From Nemophila menziesii (taxonomy: Eukaryota > Streptophyta > Magnoliopsida > Boraginales > Hydrophyllaceae), in NCBI GenBank assembly GCA_029959085.1, contig JARWIR010000005.1, forward strand, positions 8,062,501-8,126,500: a stretch of 64,000 nucleotides of DNA, written 5' to 3'. Under the pieces are notes generated by a model. That model was not told where the DNA came from, did no database searches, and worked only from the letters and a program-made list of their open reading frames with translations. Positions 44,356 to 56,521 of this stretch are shown piece after piece. Positions within the stretch are counted from its first letter, which is position 1; the number at the start of each line of letters is the position of its first letter. A program made the position numbers and the translations under genes.

Positions 44356-45552
44356 TCATGGTTCTTCGAATTCAGCCGTCATGTTTTCAGTCGAATAAAC
44401 CTTTTCCCTAGATCTTCTTACATGACATGGACGTTCATTTGTCGTAACCAAGGACAAATTATTCATCGGAACCAAGCTGTTTACATGAGCATGATAGACA
44501 TGGGAATGACTATATAGTTCTTCTTGTTTATGAACTTCCCCAGTTTTAACATTGTAAATTACGACTTTTCCTGGTGCACCTAACACCAATAGCTCCCCAC
44601 TTTGCAACCACCCAATAGGCCAAATCCATTCAACATTGGGAGACCATAATACTTTACTAATATTAACCGGCATCTTTTTCCATACTCCATCTTCATCGTT
44701 CAACAACCAAAAATCAAAGCAGAAATCATTTATTTCCTTATACAAGCAAACAGATTTCTCCATTGCAATAACACCACAAAAACCTTCAATATTAAGACAT
44801 CGTGGAGGAAGAGGAATCAGCTGCCTAAAAGTTTCACGTTCCATGTCGAAGCAAAGGATAAATGGGACTTCTTTATTCACTAACCAATAAACCATACCTT
44901 TTACAGAAATTATGGAATAAAACGGAGGATGAGATAGGATATCACGAAATGAAGTTGAAAACTGACTTATATCAACCTTTCTCCACTCCTTATCAACACC
45001 AACGGTTAATATAAATTCTTTTTCGTATTCCGTGTACAAAATTTTGTACACCTGTGAAGTTGCAGTGTATGCAAAATACCAATTACCATATGAAATTTTA
45101 CCTGGAATTAGAGGGAGGGGTAATTGCTGTTTCGTAACAAGATTTGCAACATAACAAGGGCACTGAGTTTTGCGTCGTTTAGGACCAAGTACGAAAACTA
45201 AGCCATTGCAAGAAGCACCAATATTATTGACAAACTTAAACTTTAGCTCCCTTGCTTCAACAGCAGAGCCATGGTCTGAGATTGGTTGAAGAGCATACCA
45301 TTTCTTGGCAGTGTCTGTGAATTGCTCAACTAGGAGGCCAAGTGTTGATCTTTTCAGGTGCAAGGATATGAAAGAAGGTGATTGGATTATGTTATACCAT
45401 GTTCTACAGACAAACCTCATTACATTGTAGAGTATATCTGCAGGAAGGCACAGAAGGATCATAGTGATGAGCTCATCTGGAAGAAACCATTGGTTTTCCG
45501 TTCTACTCCTCTTACTACCAAGTCCGCTACTTCCACAATCATCTATATTTAT
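44356..45552 (-). CDS. F-box protein (copy 2), start codon unclear
   Basis: The long open frame runs from 45552 to the stop at 44356. From the first Met (45462) it encodes 368 residues: MILLCLPADILYNVMRFVCR, TWYNIIQSPSFISLHL, then the F-box-associated region (YFAYTATSQVYKILYTEYEK, GMVYWLVNKEVPFILCFDME, LLVLGAPGKVVIYNVKTGEV). No frameshift is seen. The first half of the F-box (WFLPDELIT) lies upstream of that Met. At the position of copy 1's ATG there is ATA, with an in-frame TGA just before it. A 'gacag' acceptor-like site at 45553-45557 suggests an upstream exon supplies the start; otherwise the gene starts inside its F-box. Confidence 0.8.
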   Translation of the reverse strand: MNIDDCGSSGLGSKRSRTENQWFLPDELITMILLCLPADILYNVMRFVCRTWYNIIQSPSFISLHLKRSTLGLLVEQFTDTAKKWYALQPISDHGSAVEARELKFKFVNNIGASCNGLVFVLGPKRRKTQCPCYVANLVTKQQLPLPLIPGKISYGNWYFAYTATSQVYKILYTEYEKEFILTVGVDKEWRKVDISQFSTSFRDILSHPPFYSIISVKGMVYWLVNKEVPFILCFDMERETFRQLIPLPPRCLNIEGFCGVIAMEKSVCLYKEINDFCFDFWLLNDEDGVWKKMPVNISKVLWSPNVEWIWPIGWLQSGELLVLGAPGKVVIYNVKTGEVHKQEELYSHSHVYHAHVNSLVPMNNLSLVTTNERPCHVRRSREKVYSTENMTAEFEEP

Positions 45553-46277
45553 CTGTCATTACAAAAAAGCAAAAATAAATAAATTATGAGATAAATTGCT
45601 TCATAATAAAAAATGTCAAGACATCTTCATGTAGAAGAAAGACGTTATTAAAGTCCAATTCAATGGAGAGAACAATACTTGTGTGTAGTGATTTATTTAA
45701 TAATTGACCTTAGAAATAAAATATAGTGTAATTCAGAGTTCATGAAGATAATGGATGACCGAAGGGATGTAATCATTGTTAATAAGAGTGTGTTTTTCAA
45801 AAGTAAGAAGTTTACTCTTAGTTCACTGAACTTAGAAGGAATCTACAGTTTTCAATGGTGGCGGGACTATAAAATTTGGGAAGGCATTTAAGAGAGGCAA
45901 GCACAAGATTAAAATTTGAAGTCGGGTTATTATTGGTAGCAAGACATGAGAGAGTTTTGAGAGTTTGTTAAGATAAATTATGGATAGGCATGTGAACTAC
46001 TATTTGAGTTCAAGGTGTTGAGAGAGAGGAGTAGAGACTGTTCATGTAAGGCTTTACTGGAGTAAAGTTTTTTCCAGCAAAACATAGAGTAGCTAAATAT
46101 ACATTGTCCAAAAAATTAAAAATAAACTAATGATAGCGTCCAAAAAAACAAAGATAAACTAATGATACATTCTTTTTGTTGAGAAGAATGGGAGAAGAAA
46201 GAGTCGATAGGAAAAGTGTCTTGAATGATTCGATAAATGAAAGCAATTTACATATTATAATAGGTAATAAAGATAAA
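45553..46277. other. Upstream region of F-box copy 2
   Basis: AT-rich, with no gene. A short upstream exon of the F-box gene may be here but cannot be fixed. Confidence 0.4.
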
Positions 46278-46388
46278 GAGTAATGATATATACCATTTAA
46301 AAACTTTAACAATTCATTATCAATCAATTTACTTATGTTATTGGTGGTTTTTGTGTGGTATAATTTTAGATGAAATATATTATTACTC
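46278..46388. mobile_element. MITE, GAGTAATGATATATACC family (copy 2)
   Basis: GAGTAATGATATATACCATT at the left and, reversed, GAGTAATAATATATTTCATC at the right. Shorter than the copies at 2136 and 61458. Confidence 0.75.
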
Positions 46389-46755
46389 TAAAATTAAGAA
46401 TATGTTTGAGATTAATTATTTTAGAGTTAAAAGTATTTTTTAATTAAATATTTCAATATTTTTAAAACATATTAAAAAAATATTTTGATATTTAAAATTA
46501 GAGATTATTACTCAAAGGGTTTTGAAAACACCACCTCGTGACCTAACAAGACCGGCTCTTTAACCTCTTCTTACTAAAGGCCACAAAAAAAAAATTAACA
46601 CTATACCCTAAAAATCCAATTACATTACTACCCTTTTTTTGTTTTTTATTTTCTCTATATATATTAATATTTTTACAATCAATTCTACACCTAAAAAATC
46701 ACACGTAGCTTTTATCCATTTCTCTCTCCTCCCATTAGATTGATGAACTCAAAAA

Positions 46756-47040
46756 ATGCTTCAACTGCTCCGAGCAGCCATGGAGAGAACCTGTGTTGCG
46801 CCTTCTTCTTCTGCAGCACGAGTGGCGGTGCTTTCTTTGTGGAAGAGCAGATCCGACGCGACGGAGCAGATCTGCATCTTTTATGAAGCTCCGAGCAGCC
46901 ATGGCGAGAAGACTTGCTCCGGAGAGATCTGTTGCGAATCCAACCATGAACTCGACGAAGAAGTTTCGCTGCTTCTATCGGAGTTTCACTGCTTCGCCGG
47001 AGATCTCGAAGCTATGGCGGTTTGAGATTCGCCGGAGAAG
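46756..47040. other. GC-rich captured-looking sequence of unknown origin in element C
   Basis: Both strands have open frames (plus 46756-47025, minus 46735-46947), but neither shows a known motif. 'gctccgagcagccatgg' occurs twice, so there is internal duplication. Possibly a decayed gene piece. Confidence 0.4.
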
Positions 47041-47052
47041 AAGCACCGCCAC

Positions 47053-47286
47053 GCTGTGTTTCAGCCAAAATAGCCATCCTCTTAGCAGTCTTAGCATGTG
47101 GGTCAAGATTGAGCATCTTATTCAAACTCTTCAATGGACTCTTCTTCACAGATTGAACAGATTGAGCATCTTATTCTTCTTCTTAATCGACCTAACAACA
47201 GATTGAACCTCATCAGAATTGATAATCCTTGCAAGATCAGCATTCACTGAATCGACCCTTCTTCTTCACTGAAGCCTTGTCGAAAG
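47053..47286 (-). pseudogene. Ribosomal protein L4 (60S) C-terminal fragment
   Basis: The minus strand reads FDKASVKKKG, then VNADLARIINSDEVQSVVRS and IKKK, then in another frame [20 protein letters not shown] and [13 protein letters not shown]. This is the conserved order of the C-terminal half of cytosolic ribosomal protein L4. A block between KKKG and VNADL and another after IKKK are missing or shifted, so it is a decayed piece without introns. It lies on the opposite strand from the element's 5'-to-3' naming here. Confidence 0.85.
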
Positions 47287-47639
47287 ATCAGTACATTCAA
47301 TCTAATTTCTCAAAAGCAGATTTAGTACAGACGATGAATCTACCTATTGATCGTCAAAATAATATGTTACGGGGGTGTATTTGCAATAACGCATAGTTTG
47401 TTGAACACTCAGTATTGTAGTTCGGTTTGTTGAACAACAAACTTTGAACCCAATGGGGATTATTTTTTAGAATTTTTTAATCGAAAAAAGGATTTGTTAA
47501 ATAGGATGAGCATTTTGATTCAGATAGTAAAGATGTGAAACAAGGAGAGACATGGTGGAAATTTTGCTTTTTATGAAATATTGTGTTGTATATAAAAATA
47601 ATTTCTAAAAATTAATCAAGAAAATAATTATACTCAATA

Positions 47640-47970
47640 CTTTACCCTTGCATACTCAGTAAGGTTACTGAGCATACGAGCATGCTTAAAAAAGTTTACT
47701 GAGTTTTCGAGCATGCTCAGTAAAGTAACTGGGTAAACGAGCATGCTCAGTAAAGCGACTCAATAAAAAAAATCGAATACTCAGCAAATTTTTTCGATAC
47801 TCAGCACTTTTTCCGATACTCAGTAAATTTTTTCATGCTCAGTACTCTATGCTCAGTACTTTTTCCATGCTCAGTACTCTATACTCAGTACTTTTTCCAT
47901 ACTCAGTACTCTATGCTCAGAACTTTTTCCATGCTCAGTACTCTATGCTCAGAACTTTTTCCATGCTCAG
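47640..47970. repeat. 'CTCAGTA' minisatellite in element C
   Basis: The left part holds GAGCATGCTCAGTAAAG-type units with the palindrome GAGCATGCTC. The right part has about five units of roughly 30 bp containing 'ctctatgctcagtac' and 'tttttccatgctcagta'. The Cys/Ser/Leu-rich frame over it is a repeat translation. Confidence 0.9.
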
Positions 47971-48272
47971 TACTTTATCCGGCGGTGGTCGGTGGTGGTC
48001 TGTGGTGGTCGGAGCTGGAAATTATTGATAGTTACTGAAAGAGGAGAGAGAAAAATTGATAAAGGAGGAGAGAGATTAATGGTAAGAGAGGAGAGAGATT
48101 AATGGTAAGAGAGGAGATAGAAGAATCTATTTTTTTTTTTAAAATACACTAGAAGGGTATTAATGATATTTGTCAATTTTGAGGCCTCTAAGTAGGAAAG
48201 AGAAATCACTTGATTCCTATATGGCACTATGATTCTCCTCAAGACCCCTTGGGTAATTGACCCTTAAAATTA

Positions 48273-48819
48273 CTTTAAGTAATTATTTTATAAAGTATTA
48301 ATCTAATAATTTTTTTAAAAGTAATTTTAAAATTCTATTTAAGTGATTATTTTAAAAAATAATTCCAAATGAATCCTTAATCTATAGTTATCATGTGATA
48401 AATTAACTTATGAGATAAAACATATCGAATCGTTGTCATTAATGAATAAATTTGATAATTGTTCAACAAAATCAATTTCTTTTTTAATCCATTACTTTTA
48501 TCAATTTTCCCCTATAACTTCAAAACATTCTCTTTTAAGTACATACTTTTACCCGTATCCCGTTTATGGTTATTTTCACAACTAGGGTTAAAAAAAATTA
48601 ACAATAAAATACATGAGAGATACATGTTTAATATAATGAAATTGTCTCCCCTATTTGTAAAAAATAACCAAAAAAGAGATGCGAGTACATATATGATAAA
48701 AAATAAGATATTTTGAAACTGTGAACCAAAAAAATATGATATGTATAGATAATGGACTACAAAGAGAATTAACTCTTGTTCAACATTACAAATTTATCAC
48801 GAAAACTAGAAAATAAGCA
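48273..48819. other. Intergenic, nothing recognised
   Basis: AT-rich with no supported feature. Confidence 0.5.
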
Positions 48820-49240
48820 ACCGATTGATAGATCTAATTACATTTGAGTCACTAATTAAAACTCAAATGATAAGACAAATAAAGAAATTTAAAAATAATT
48901 TAAAATACATATTTTTTAACTAATATAACAATTTTCGGAAAAAAGTAGATTTCATTAAAAAATGATACCTTAGATTTAACGGGTGTTCTACTTTCACAAT
49001 TCATAACGATTAGTTGCAGATTTACCAATGAGTGCAGATGATGATGATGATGATAGCGATGGGTGAATAATGAAACTGGAGATCCTGAGTGATGTAGAAT
49101 GAGAAAGAAAAATATTTGATGATGACCAATAAATTATACTTTCCAATTACTTTTATTTGTTTTTTTGTTTGTATATCTAAAATAAAATTAAAAGTTTTGC
49201 ATGTGTAACCATTGTCATAATGGTCATTGGCCCATGTGTC
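48820..49240. repeat. Dispersed repeat related to 36600-37190 and 610-745
   Basis: The left part matches 36600-37190. The right part (49110-49240) matches 610-745 as reverse complement. Contains a short GAT microsatellite at about 49035-49055. The element class is unknown. Confidence 0.6.
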
Positions 49241-49899
49241 TTACCAAAATATTAAACAAATCTTATAATATTAAAAAGAGTTAATTACTCAAAAAATACA
49301 AACATTAAAAAACCCATCTTCAAATAATCTAATTCCTTTTCTTATTAATTTAAAAAGTTCAAACAATCGTTGAAAAATAATAGACTTAACTGGAATAAAA
49401 AAGACTAAATATAATCAATAATTAAAACAAATCAAAACCTTATTGTAGCGTGGTGAATCACTGCCTTAAAAGCGATTTGTAGTGCAATCAAGGTTCTAAA
49501 CTATGTTCATTTGTCGTCTCCTAAGATATGACTACTACTACTACCAATTTTTAGATTGCACTCTCTAAACAAGGGATGAAATGCTACTCAAACATCCCAA
49601 GAAAACCCTCTAAAAACGTTTGAAAACCAGAGAAAGGTCAAATGAGAAGTGAGCTATCCGATAATGTTTGATGCGTTCGAAATAAATTGGGAGAAGAAGA
49701 ATATATAGATACGAAAAGACAAGCTCTTGAATGATGCATTTACACCAAACCGGTACATAGTCATTCCTCCATAAATCCATCATATAAACGTGGGGACAAG
49801 ACAATAACTCATGTAACGACAGTAGACAGAATCAAGGCAAGGGGAATCATCAGAACTCTCATAAAATGTGTGTGGTGACTCTCTCAAGTTGACTTTAAA
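49241..49899. other. Intergenic, nothing recognised
   Basis: No supported gene. Confidence 0.45.
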
Positions 49900-50205
49900 G
49901 TCTTACCTGTAATTGCACTTGACTCTCCAAGGTGACTTTTTCTTCTTTTCAAGCCTTGACTTGGGACTGATTTTGTCTTTTTTATTTCTCCGCGTCATCT
50001 TTAGGTCTCGCATCCTCCACGTAACTAAGAGCTACTCACTTAATAAACAATTAACGCAAAAAATTCTGAAAGTACCAAAATATCCGAGAATAACAAGAAC
50101 CCAAAATATGTCATATAATAGGAAATTATTCCTCAAATAAGTTAAGTAACCCCATAAAATGATGTCTCGTACTTTTATAAATCTATTATAAAACACGAGA
50201 CATCA
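49900..50205. mobile_element. Probable LTR end fragment with terminal hairpin
   Basis: Ends in the inverted repeat TGATGTCTCGT ... ACGAGACATCA (50160-50205), the same design as the terminal hairpin of the solo LTR at 57081-58613. Similarity further upstream is weak, so the left limit is a guess. Confidence 0.45.
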
Positions 50206-50219
50206 GCCTTACACCCATT

Positions 50220-50478
50220 TCTCTGTTTATACGTGGTGATCCGAGATTGCTTGCGCGCACCACGACTAATACCACGGGGATATACACGCCTCCCCATGTA
50301 TATTCTCAGGTAAATCAGAACTAAGTTATCCATGTTCAGGGAGGAGTTCGAGCTTTGTATGTCTTAATTTACACCCGTTAGGGGGGGGATTCAAACTCTA
50401 TACCTCCCCCTTTAAGTGCTGAAGAAATAACAAGGATTTGACCAGTTGAGCTAACCCAACTAGTTGTGTTAAAAGTTG
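50220..50478 (-). mobile_element. SINE family 1 copy
   Basis: On the minus strand: GGGTTAGCTCAACTGG, 'gagtttgaatccccc', 'agctcgaactcctccctgaa' and 'catggggaggcgtgtatat', matching the SINE at 11118-11336. Target duplication not found. Confidence 0.8.
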
Positions 50479-51124
50479 TTGATGTAACAAGAAAGATGTA
50501 ATTCCCAAATCCAAAGAAGGTTATACTATCAAAAAAAAAAAAAAAAGGTAAAAAATGACATATGAACTATAGTTATGAGAGATAGTACTAAACTTTCATC
50601 ATACTCATTCATAATAGGCGTTTTGACCTTAGAAGAACCACGAGAGAGGAGAGAGTAAGATAAATAATTACCAGTACCACTGATCAACAAGAATTAATCA
50701 CAACACCTAACAATGTTGACAAAAACTAAGATCTTTAACCACACATATAATCTACTACATGTTGTAGAAATCCAAAGGACAATTTTTCAATTGGTCAACC
50801 ATCTCCAAACTAATCCCTCAGAGCAAAGAAAATTCAAGTGCAAGGATACGTCGTTGCATCCATAAATAAATGTTAAGACACTCGTCCATCCAACAAAAAC
50901 CCCGAACCACCAAACATGAAGAATGTGAAGAGACTAATGACATATAACAATATCTAGTGAAAGACCTACAAGAAATTCAAACATAGGACAAACTAATAAT
51001 GCTCCCACGACGGTACAGTTCACTTTATTATGGTTCTCCAACCCTTGATAAACCTCGACACATGACGTCATATGCTAGTTTGTTTTGATAAACTCTCAGA
51101 CAATCACTTTTGCAAGTATCCTTA
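50479..51124. other. Intergenic, nothing recognised
   Basis: AT-rich; no supported gene. Confidence 0.45.
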
Positions 51125-54100
51125 TCTAGTAACATTTTCATGATCCCATACTTTCATTTACTGAAATAACTGCTAGAGTTATGACTCAATTCATCTTTGT
51201 AATGCTTGAAAATTAGTTAATAACCCTACTTATTTGACTATCTATAAATACACATACTCGGTGTATTATTAGTTCTCAGACAAATTTATATTGTAATTTA
51301 TCTTTCAATTATAGTGAAACCCTTTTCTATTACTGTGTTATTTCCCATCTTAGTTTCATGTAAATCTTGTATCTTTTACTCACGTGTGTGCTTTATTCAT
51401 TCCATCTAATCATATAAAATTGGTATCAGAGTTATCTTGCACAACATTGTATCTCTTTATCTGCACAAGAATTGAGTATTTAAGAGTTATTAGAGGTTTG
51501 TTAAACCATATACCTTTTTTTTCCTTTACGATATATTTTACTCAATTTTTGGGAAAAAACACGTTCTAAAAATCGATATGATCTCTCGCTTTAGGCGTTT
51601 TATTCAGAATATTGTTGAAGCAAAGTGAAACTCCTCCCTGCAATGAACAAAATGACACATATTTCATCAAGTTTTTTCAAGAATCATCCAAGATATTCAG
51701 TTTAGGGTTTTCTTATCTCATGAATGTTACATTTTTGAATAAATTAGTTGTTGATTCTTGTTCCACTCATCAATATGAAGAAATTAGAACCAATTTCTCT
51801 GGATTTGGTGAAGTAACGAAGAATATATCATTGGGTAGGGTTTCGATTTTGTTCGGGTCGGATCGTTGCTATTAGGCAAAAAAGAAAGTGAATGCAAATC
51901 CAGTGCATCGCGTGCACAGACCATAAAGTTGCACTACATTCGATGATTCAAAAAATAATAATAATAATTATATATTAATTAGTTATTAAATAATATATAT
52001 AATTCATTTTTGAATTAATTTTTAATCCACTGTCCGGTAGCCCATGTTGACCACTCACCTGCCTGCGTTGACCATAGTCGACTTTGACCGTGAATTTTTG
52101 GGTTGACTTTTTTAGCCCAATTTACTCGAGGATTTTTTGACTCCAAGATCCATTTTCAAGGCAAATTTCTCTAAATTGTGAGTATTTATGCAGTTTTTCT
52201 CATTTTTTGTCTTTTACTACAAAATTTGAGCACGTTGACCGGGGCTATTATATTTGTTGATTGAGAAGCAATTCTCAAGCTTTTTAGTCACTCCAAATCT
52301 GTTTTTGAGTTCATATTTTCCAAATTTGTAGCATTTTTTCTATTTTCTTTTATTGCTTTGTTAGTTCGTGATTATGTCAACTTTGATATATGAAGCATTA
52401 ATGGGAATTGATAAATCACCCTCGACTATGACTGGTGTAGAGAAAAACAAAAATTAAAGGATCTTATGACTTTATCAAAAATTTATCTTCCTCTCTCAAA
52501 TCATAATAGCACAAGACGTTTTGATAGAGAAAGCTTATGTTGTTTAACTCTTGAAGTTATAGAAATTATGTATGACAAAAAGTATTACTAGCAAGTTACC
52601 TCTCAAACAACAACTCTCTTCGCATCATTTGGTTGAAGACACGTCTTTAGAATATAATATATTTATTTTTAAAGAAATTGTATCTAATTAGAAGCTTTAA
52701 AAGTAAAGTACGATGATGAAGATTTGGTGTATGTTTCGTTGTGTTCATTACCTCGACCATATTTGAACTTTGGAGATACAAAATTATACAATTATGAAAC
52801 TTTATTTGTGGGTGAGGTATATGAACTCTTACCATATATGTAAAGGATGACATATTTGTTGGTTACAACCGAAACTCACGCAAAAGGTTTATTTGTACGA
52901 GGAAAAACATGAGTAGAAATCTAGAGATGATGACGGGAAGACAAACAAGTTAGGAAACTATTGCAAGAAAAACGGGCATATAATATCTGAATATCATATA
53001 TTGCAGTACAAAAATAATAATTATACTCCAAATCAATATCGATACTCAAGAAAATTCGGTGAAACTGGTGTCGTACACAATGACAACAATGGATAATGTT
53101 TAGTTGTGTGTGATAGTGAACCTAACTCAAGCGAAGAATGGATCATGGTTGCACTTTTCATATGTGTCTTGATATGGATCAGTTTTTTTAATGGGAAATA
53201 ATGCCTCATGCGAAAAATTGGGATTGGTACAATCTGAAATAAGATGTTTGATGAGATCGTAAGAAAACTTAGTAATGTGAGACATGTTCCAGAGTTAAAG
53301 AAGAATCTTATATCTTTGATTTAGACTCAAAAGGGTACATGTACACTGGTGAAGGTAAAGTTCTAAATTTTTTCAAAGGAAATAGTTTTTCAAAGAAAGG
53401 CCAAAAGAGGACAACAAAATTATATGTTTTGCAGGGTTCCACAATTATTTGTGATGCATCCAAGGCATATGCGTGAAAATGGTATGACTGAACTATAGAG
53501 AAGAGGACTCCTCGATTGAGAAAGCCTAGGTAAACTACAGTTTTGTGAACACTATGTCTTCAGATAACATAAGTGAGTTTGATTCAAAAACGATTTCACT
53601 ACACTAACTTGAATACCTGCATCCATATCTCTTCGGGCCCTCTAGAGTGTCTTCCACGAGAGATGCTTATTACATGTTAACTATAATTGATGACTTCTAT
53701 AAAAAAGTTTGGGTATTTTTCTTAAAAGGAAGAATGAGGCATTGTCAACCTTTAAAGAATGTAAAATCATGATCGAGTGACAAACATGAAAGTAAATAAA
53801 ACACACTTTTATTGATAATGATCTAGAATTCTGCTATAATGAGTTTAATTCTCTATGTAAGCCTGAAGGTATTGTTAGTTACTTAACTATTCCAGCTACA
53901 CCTTAGCCAAATGGGCTAAAAGAGCGTGTAAGTCAAATGATTATTGAAAAAGTACATTACATGCTTTCTAACTCTGGTGAACTGAAGGTGTTTTGGTCCG
54001 GAGTCGCTTCCACAACTGCTTATGTTATCAATATTTCTACGTCAACTGCCATTGACAACATAACTCTGCAAGAGGTATGGGCTGTAACTGCTCCAAAATA

Positions 54101-55250
54101 TTTTTATCTTAATTTTTTGGTTGTCTAGCATATGTACACATTGATAATGGTGAACTGGAACCTAAATCTAGAAAGTGTATTTTTTTGTTATAAATCAGGT
54201 GTTTAAGGTTATGAATCATGTTATCCAGACGCTAGAAATTTTTTTTTTGATGAAAGTGATATGCTTCCTAATTACACTTTAGTGATAATTCTGATAAAGA
54301 TCAGAATAAATTAACGCAAAGGCTGACTTTTTACGAGAAAATCACAAACTACACCAGAAACTACATCTCAGAATGATCCACACATGCATGATGGTGGTGA
54401 TGTTCCTTCACCACAACCACCACAGTATTCTATTGCAGCAAATAGACCAACTGAATAATCCTCCATAGAAATTTACCGCAACTGATTTGGTTCTGTATGC
54501 TATGAGCATAGCTAAAAATCTTGAATCTGATAGAGATCCCTCTACTTACTCAGAAGTAGTAACCAATGATAAATCCAAAATTTATGAAGAATTAATATTA
54601 TTATAGTATTTGTGACAGTTAGAGTGATATATGTCTCTCAAATGACCAGATGTTTTATGAGAAGACAATACATATTGTGAAGTATCACTTTGTCCGTGAT
54701 GTTATTTCTCATGGTGATTTTATTGTGACCAAAGTTAGCACTCAAGATAATCTGTCTGATATAATGACTAAACTGGTTCCAATATCTAACTTTGAGCATT
54801 ATTTGGACTTAGTTTCTATTTACCGGTTAAATAAAATTCCTCATATTTTTATGGAAGAGGAGGAGAAATTTTAAGATTGATAATTTATTTCTCGACTTTA
54901 GACTTTTTATCAAAGTGCATATATTCTTTTTACGGCAAAGATATTGTCAGATTTTTTATGCATCGATTACCGAATTTGTGTCAAGGTACAGATTGTCAAA
55001 GTTATGAATCATTTATCTTTGGTTTGTGTCATTTTGTTAATAACTCATGTTTCCTTACTACTACACATATACAGTGTATTATTATTTACATTTTTTAGAA
55101 CTAACTCTCTATAATCTATTTTTTCAGTTATAGTATAACTCTTTTTTGTTTTGGTGGTTTTTTTCTATTTTTTTACGTAAGTCTTGTTTCTATATTTTTT
55201 TAATATTATTCGATCTAATTACATCAATAGCTATCATGTTATATGGTTTT
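51125..55250 (+). mobile_element. Degenerate Ty1/copia retrotransposon
   Basis: The 5' LTR-like region ends near 51413 and is followed by TGGTATCAGAG (51421), a primer-binding-site-like sequence. Decayed gag and protease segments follow. The integrase is recognisable as DAYYMLTIIDDFYKKVWVFF at about 53670 and KVHYMLSNSGELKVFW at about 53945. The RNase H tail ETIHIV-like then YHFVRDVISHGDF lies at about 54660. A purine tract at 54853-54873 precedes a second LTR-like region sharing 'gtgtattatta' and neighbouring words with the first. Reverse transcriptase is almost wholly deleted and stops are frequent. Dead element. Confidence 0.85.
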
Positions 55251-55550
55251 ATGGTTTATAAGAGCCTTACCTGATTTCCACATACAATATTTCTCCCTTA
55301 TCAATCAAATACTAATAATTTAAGATGAATATCTTATTGCTTCTGAATGATCACTGATTACAACTAATAAGATGGTGCCCATCTTGTTGAATGGACTATT
55401 TGGAAGTAGATTACTTCCATTCTTATTAGTTAAAAGATAATGAAGAAGTACATTAGTTAATATATTTCGATATTATCTCTTATTTGTTTTCTTCTTAAGT
55501 CCAAATATGATATTTTCAACTAAAAAGGAAAAGTCCATTAACTTTGTGAT
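55251..55550. other. Intergenic, nothing recognised
   Basis: AT-rich DNA between two copia remnants. Confidence 0.45.
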
Positions 55551-56521
55551 TCTGGTAATATAGTGATTATTATTGTAAATGCTCTACCTACTACTATCGT
55601 TTGTGATTTTTCGTTTGTGATTTTTCTAGTACGATGAATAGTCTATTGGAAAAATAAAGAACACTAATAGATGAATGGTAATATCAAGATATTTTATTTA
55701 AATACCATAAATAAATTTACAATAAGTTACAAGTAAATAAATAAAAATTACAGCAAATACTTACAACAACATCCAAATAATTCAAGTAATAGCATGACCT
55801 CTATAATCACTTTGTTAAAAAAGATGTTTCAGGTATAGCGATATCCTCAAAGGTATTACTGTTAGTACCCTAGCCTAAGTTGATCATAAATGTTCCTAGA
55901 GAGAAGGAAATTTGAAAGGTTTTCTATTCTAGATGTTAAAGATATTACTTGGTGTGTTCTTTGCAAATAATATCAACCTCTTATATAGTAGTTTATGAAG
56001 TTTCAAAAAACATTCACACTAACTATGAGTCCACCATAAATCCAAGAAACGTTTTTACCATAAAACCAAAAATGATTTTGATCTCCTTTATTTTCTTGCA
56101 TGAACATGGACTCTTCTCTTCAACAAGGGACGCCGTATCTGAACAAGGCTTGTAACTCCTATAACAAATGAGTAATAAGTATAGGAGTTTCAGACTATTG
56201 GAGCATTCAAGGTTGGACAGTTTCTTTAATTGATAGATTTTTTGAACACGTCCTATTAACTCCTATAAGTTCCCACCAACTCCCATATATTATGGTTTCC
56301 AAAAGCAGCACGACTTATGACTTATGTCACGTTTTGACTCGCCATGCTACCGTCTGTGCCAGGCGGGTGGGTGGCGGTGGTGGTGCGCAATTGTGGTATA
56401 AGACCCATACGCTTCTCGTAATGAATATTTGTTATTTTGAAGTTATAGGAGGGAGACATAATATAAACTATTGTATTTCTTCCTCTATTTCCTATGTGGA
56501 AAAAAAATAAGAAACACTACT

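Larger units (their letters stand above)
46501..48263. mobile_element. Pack-MULE-like element C with captured RPL4 fragment
   Basis: A 1763-bp element with a perfect 9-bp duplication TTAAAATTA (46492-46500 and 48264-48272). Ends are GAGATTATTACTCAAAGGG and, reversed, GGGTCAATTACCCAAGGGG. The arms remain alignable for about 130 bp ('cttcttactaaaggcc', 'attactaccctttttt'). The interior holds GC-rich sequence, a ribosomal protein L4 fragment, a 'CTCAGTA' minisatellite and a 'ggcggtggtcggtggtgg' then 'gagagaga' tract. No transposase. Confidence 0.9.

Noticed and set aside
47640..47970. CRISPR-like array
   Set aside because: Units are degenerate, adjacent without unique spacers, and the sequence is plant nuclear DNA.
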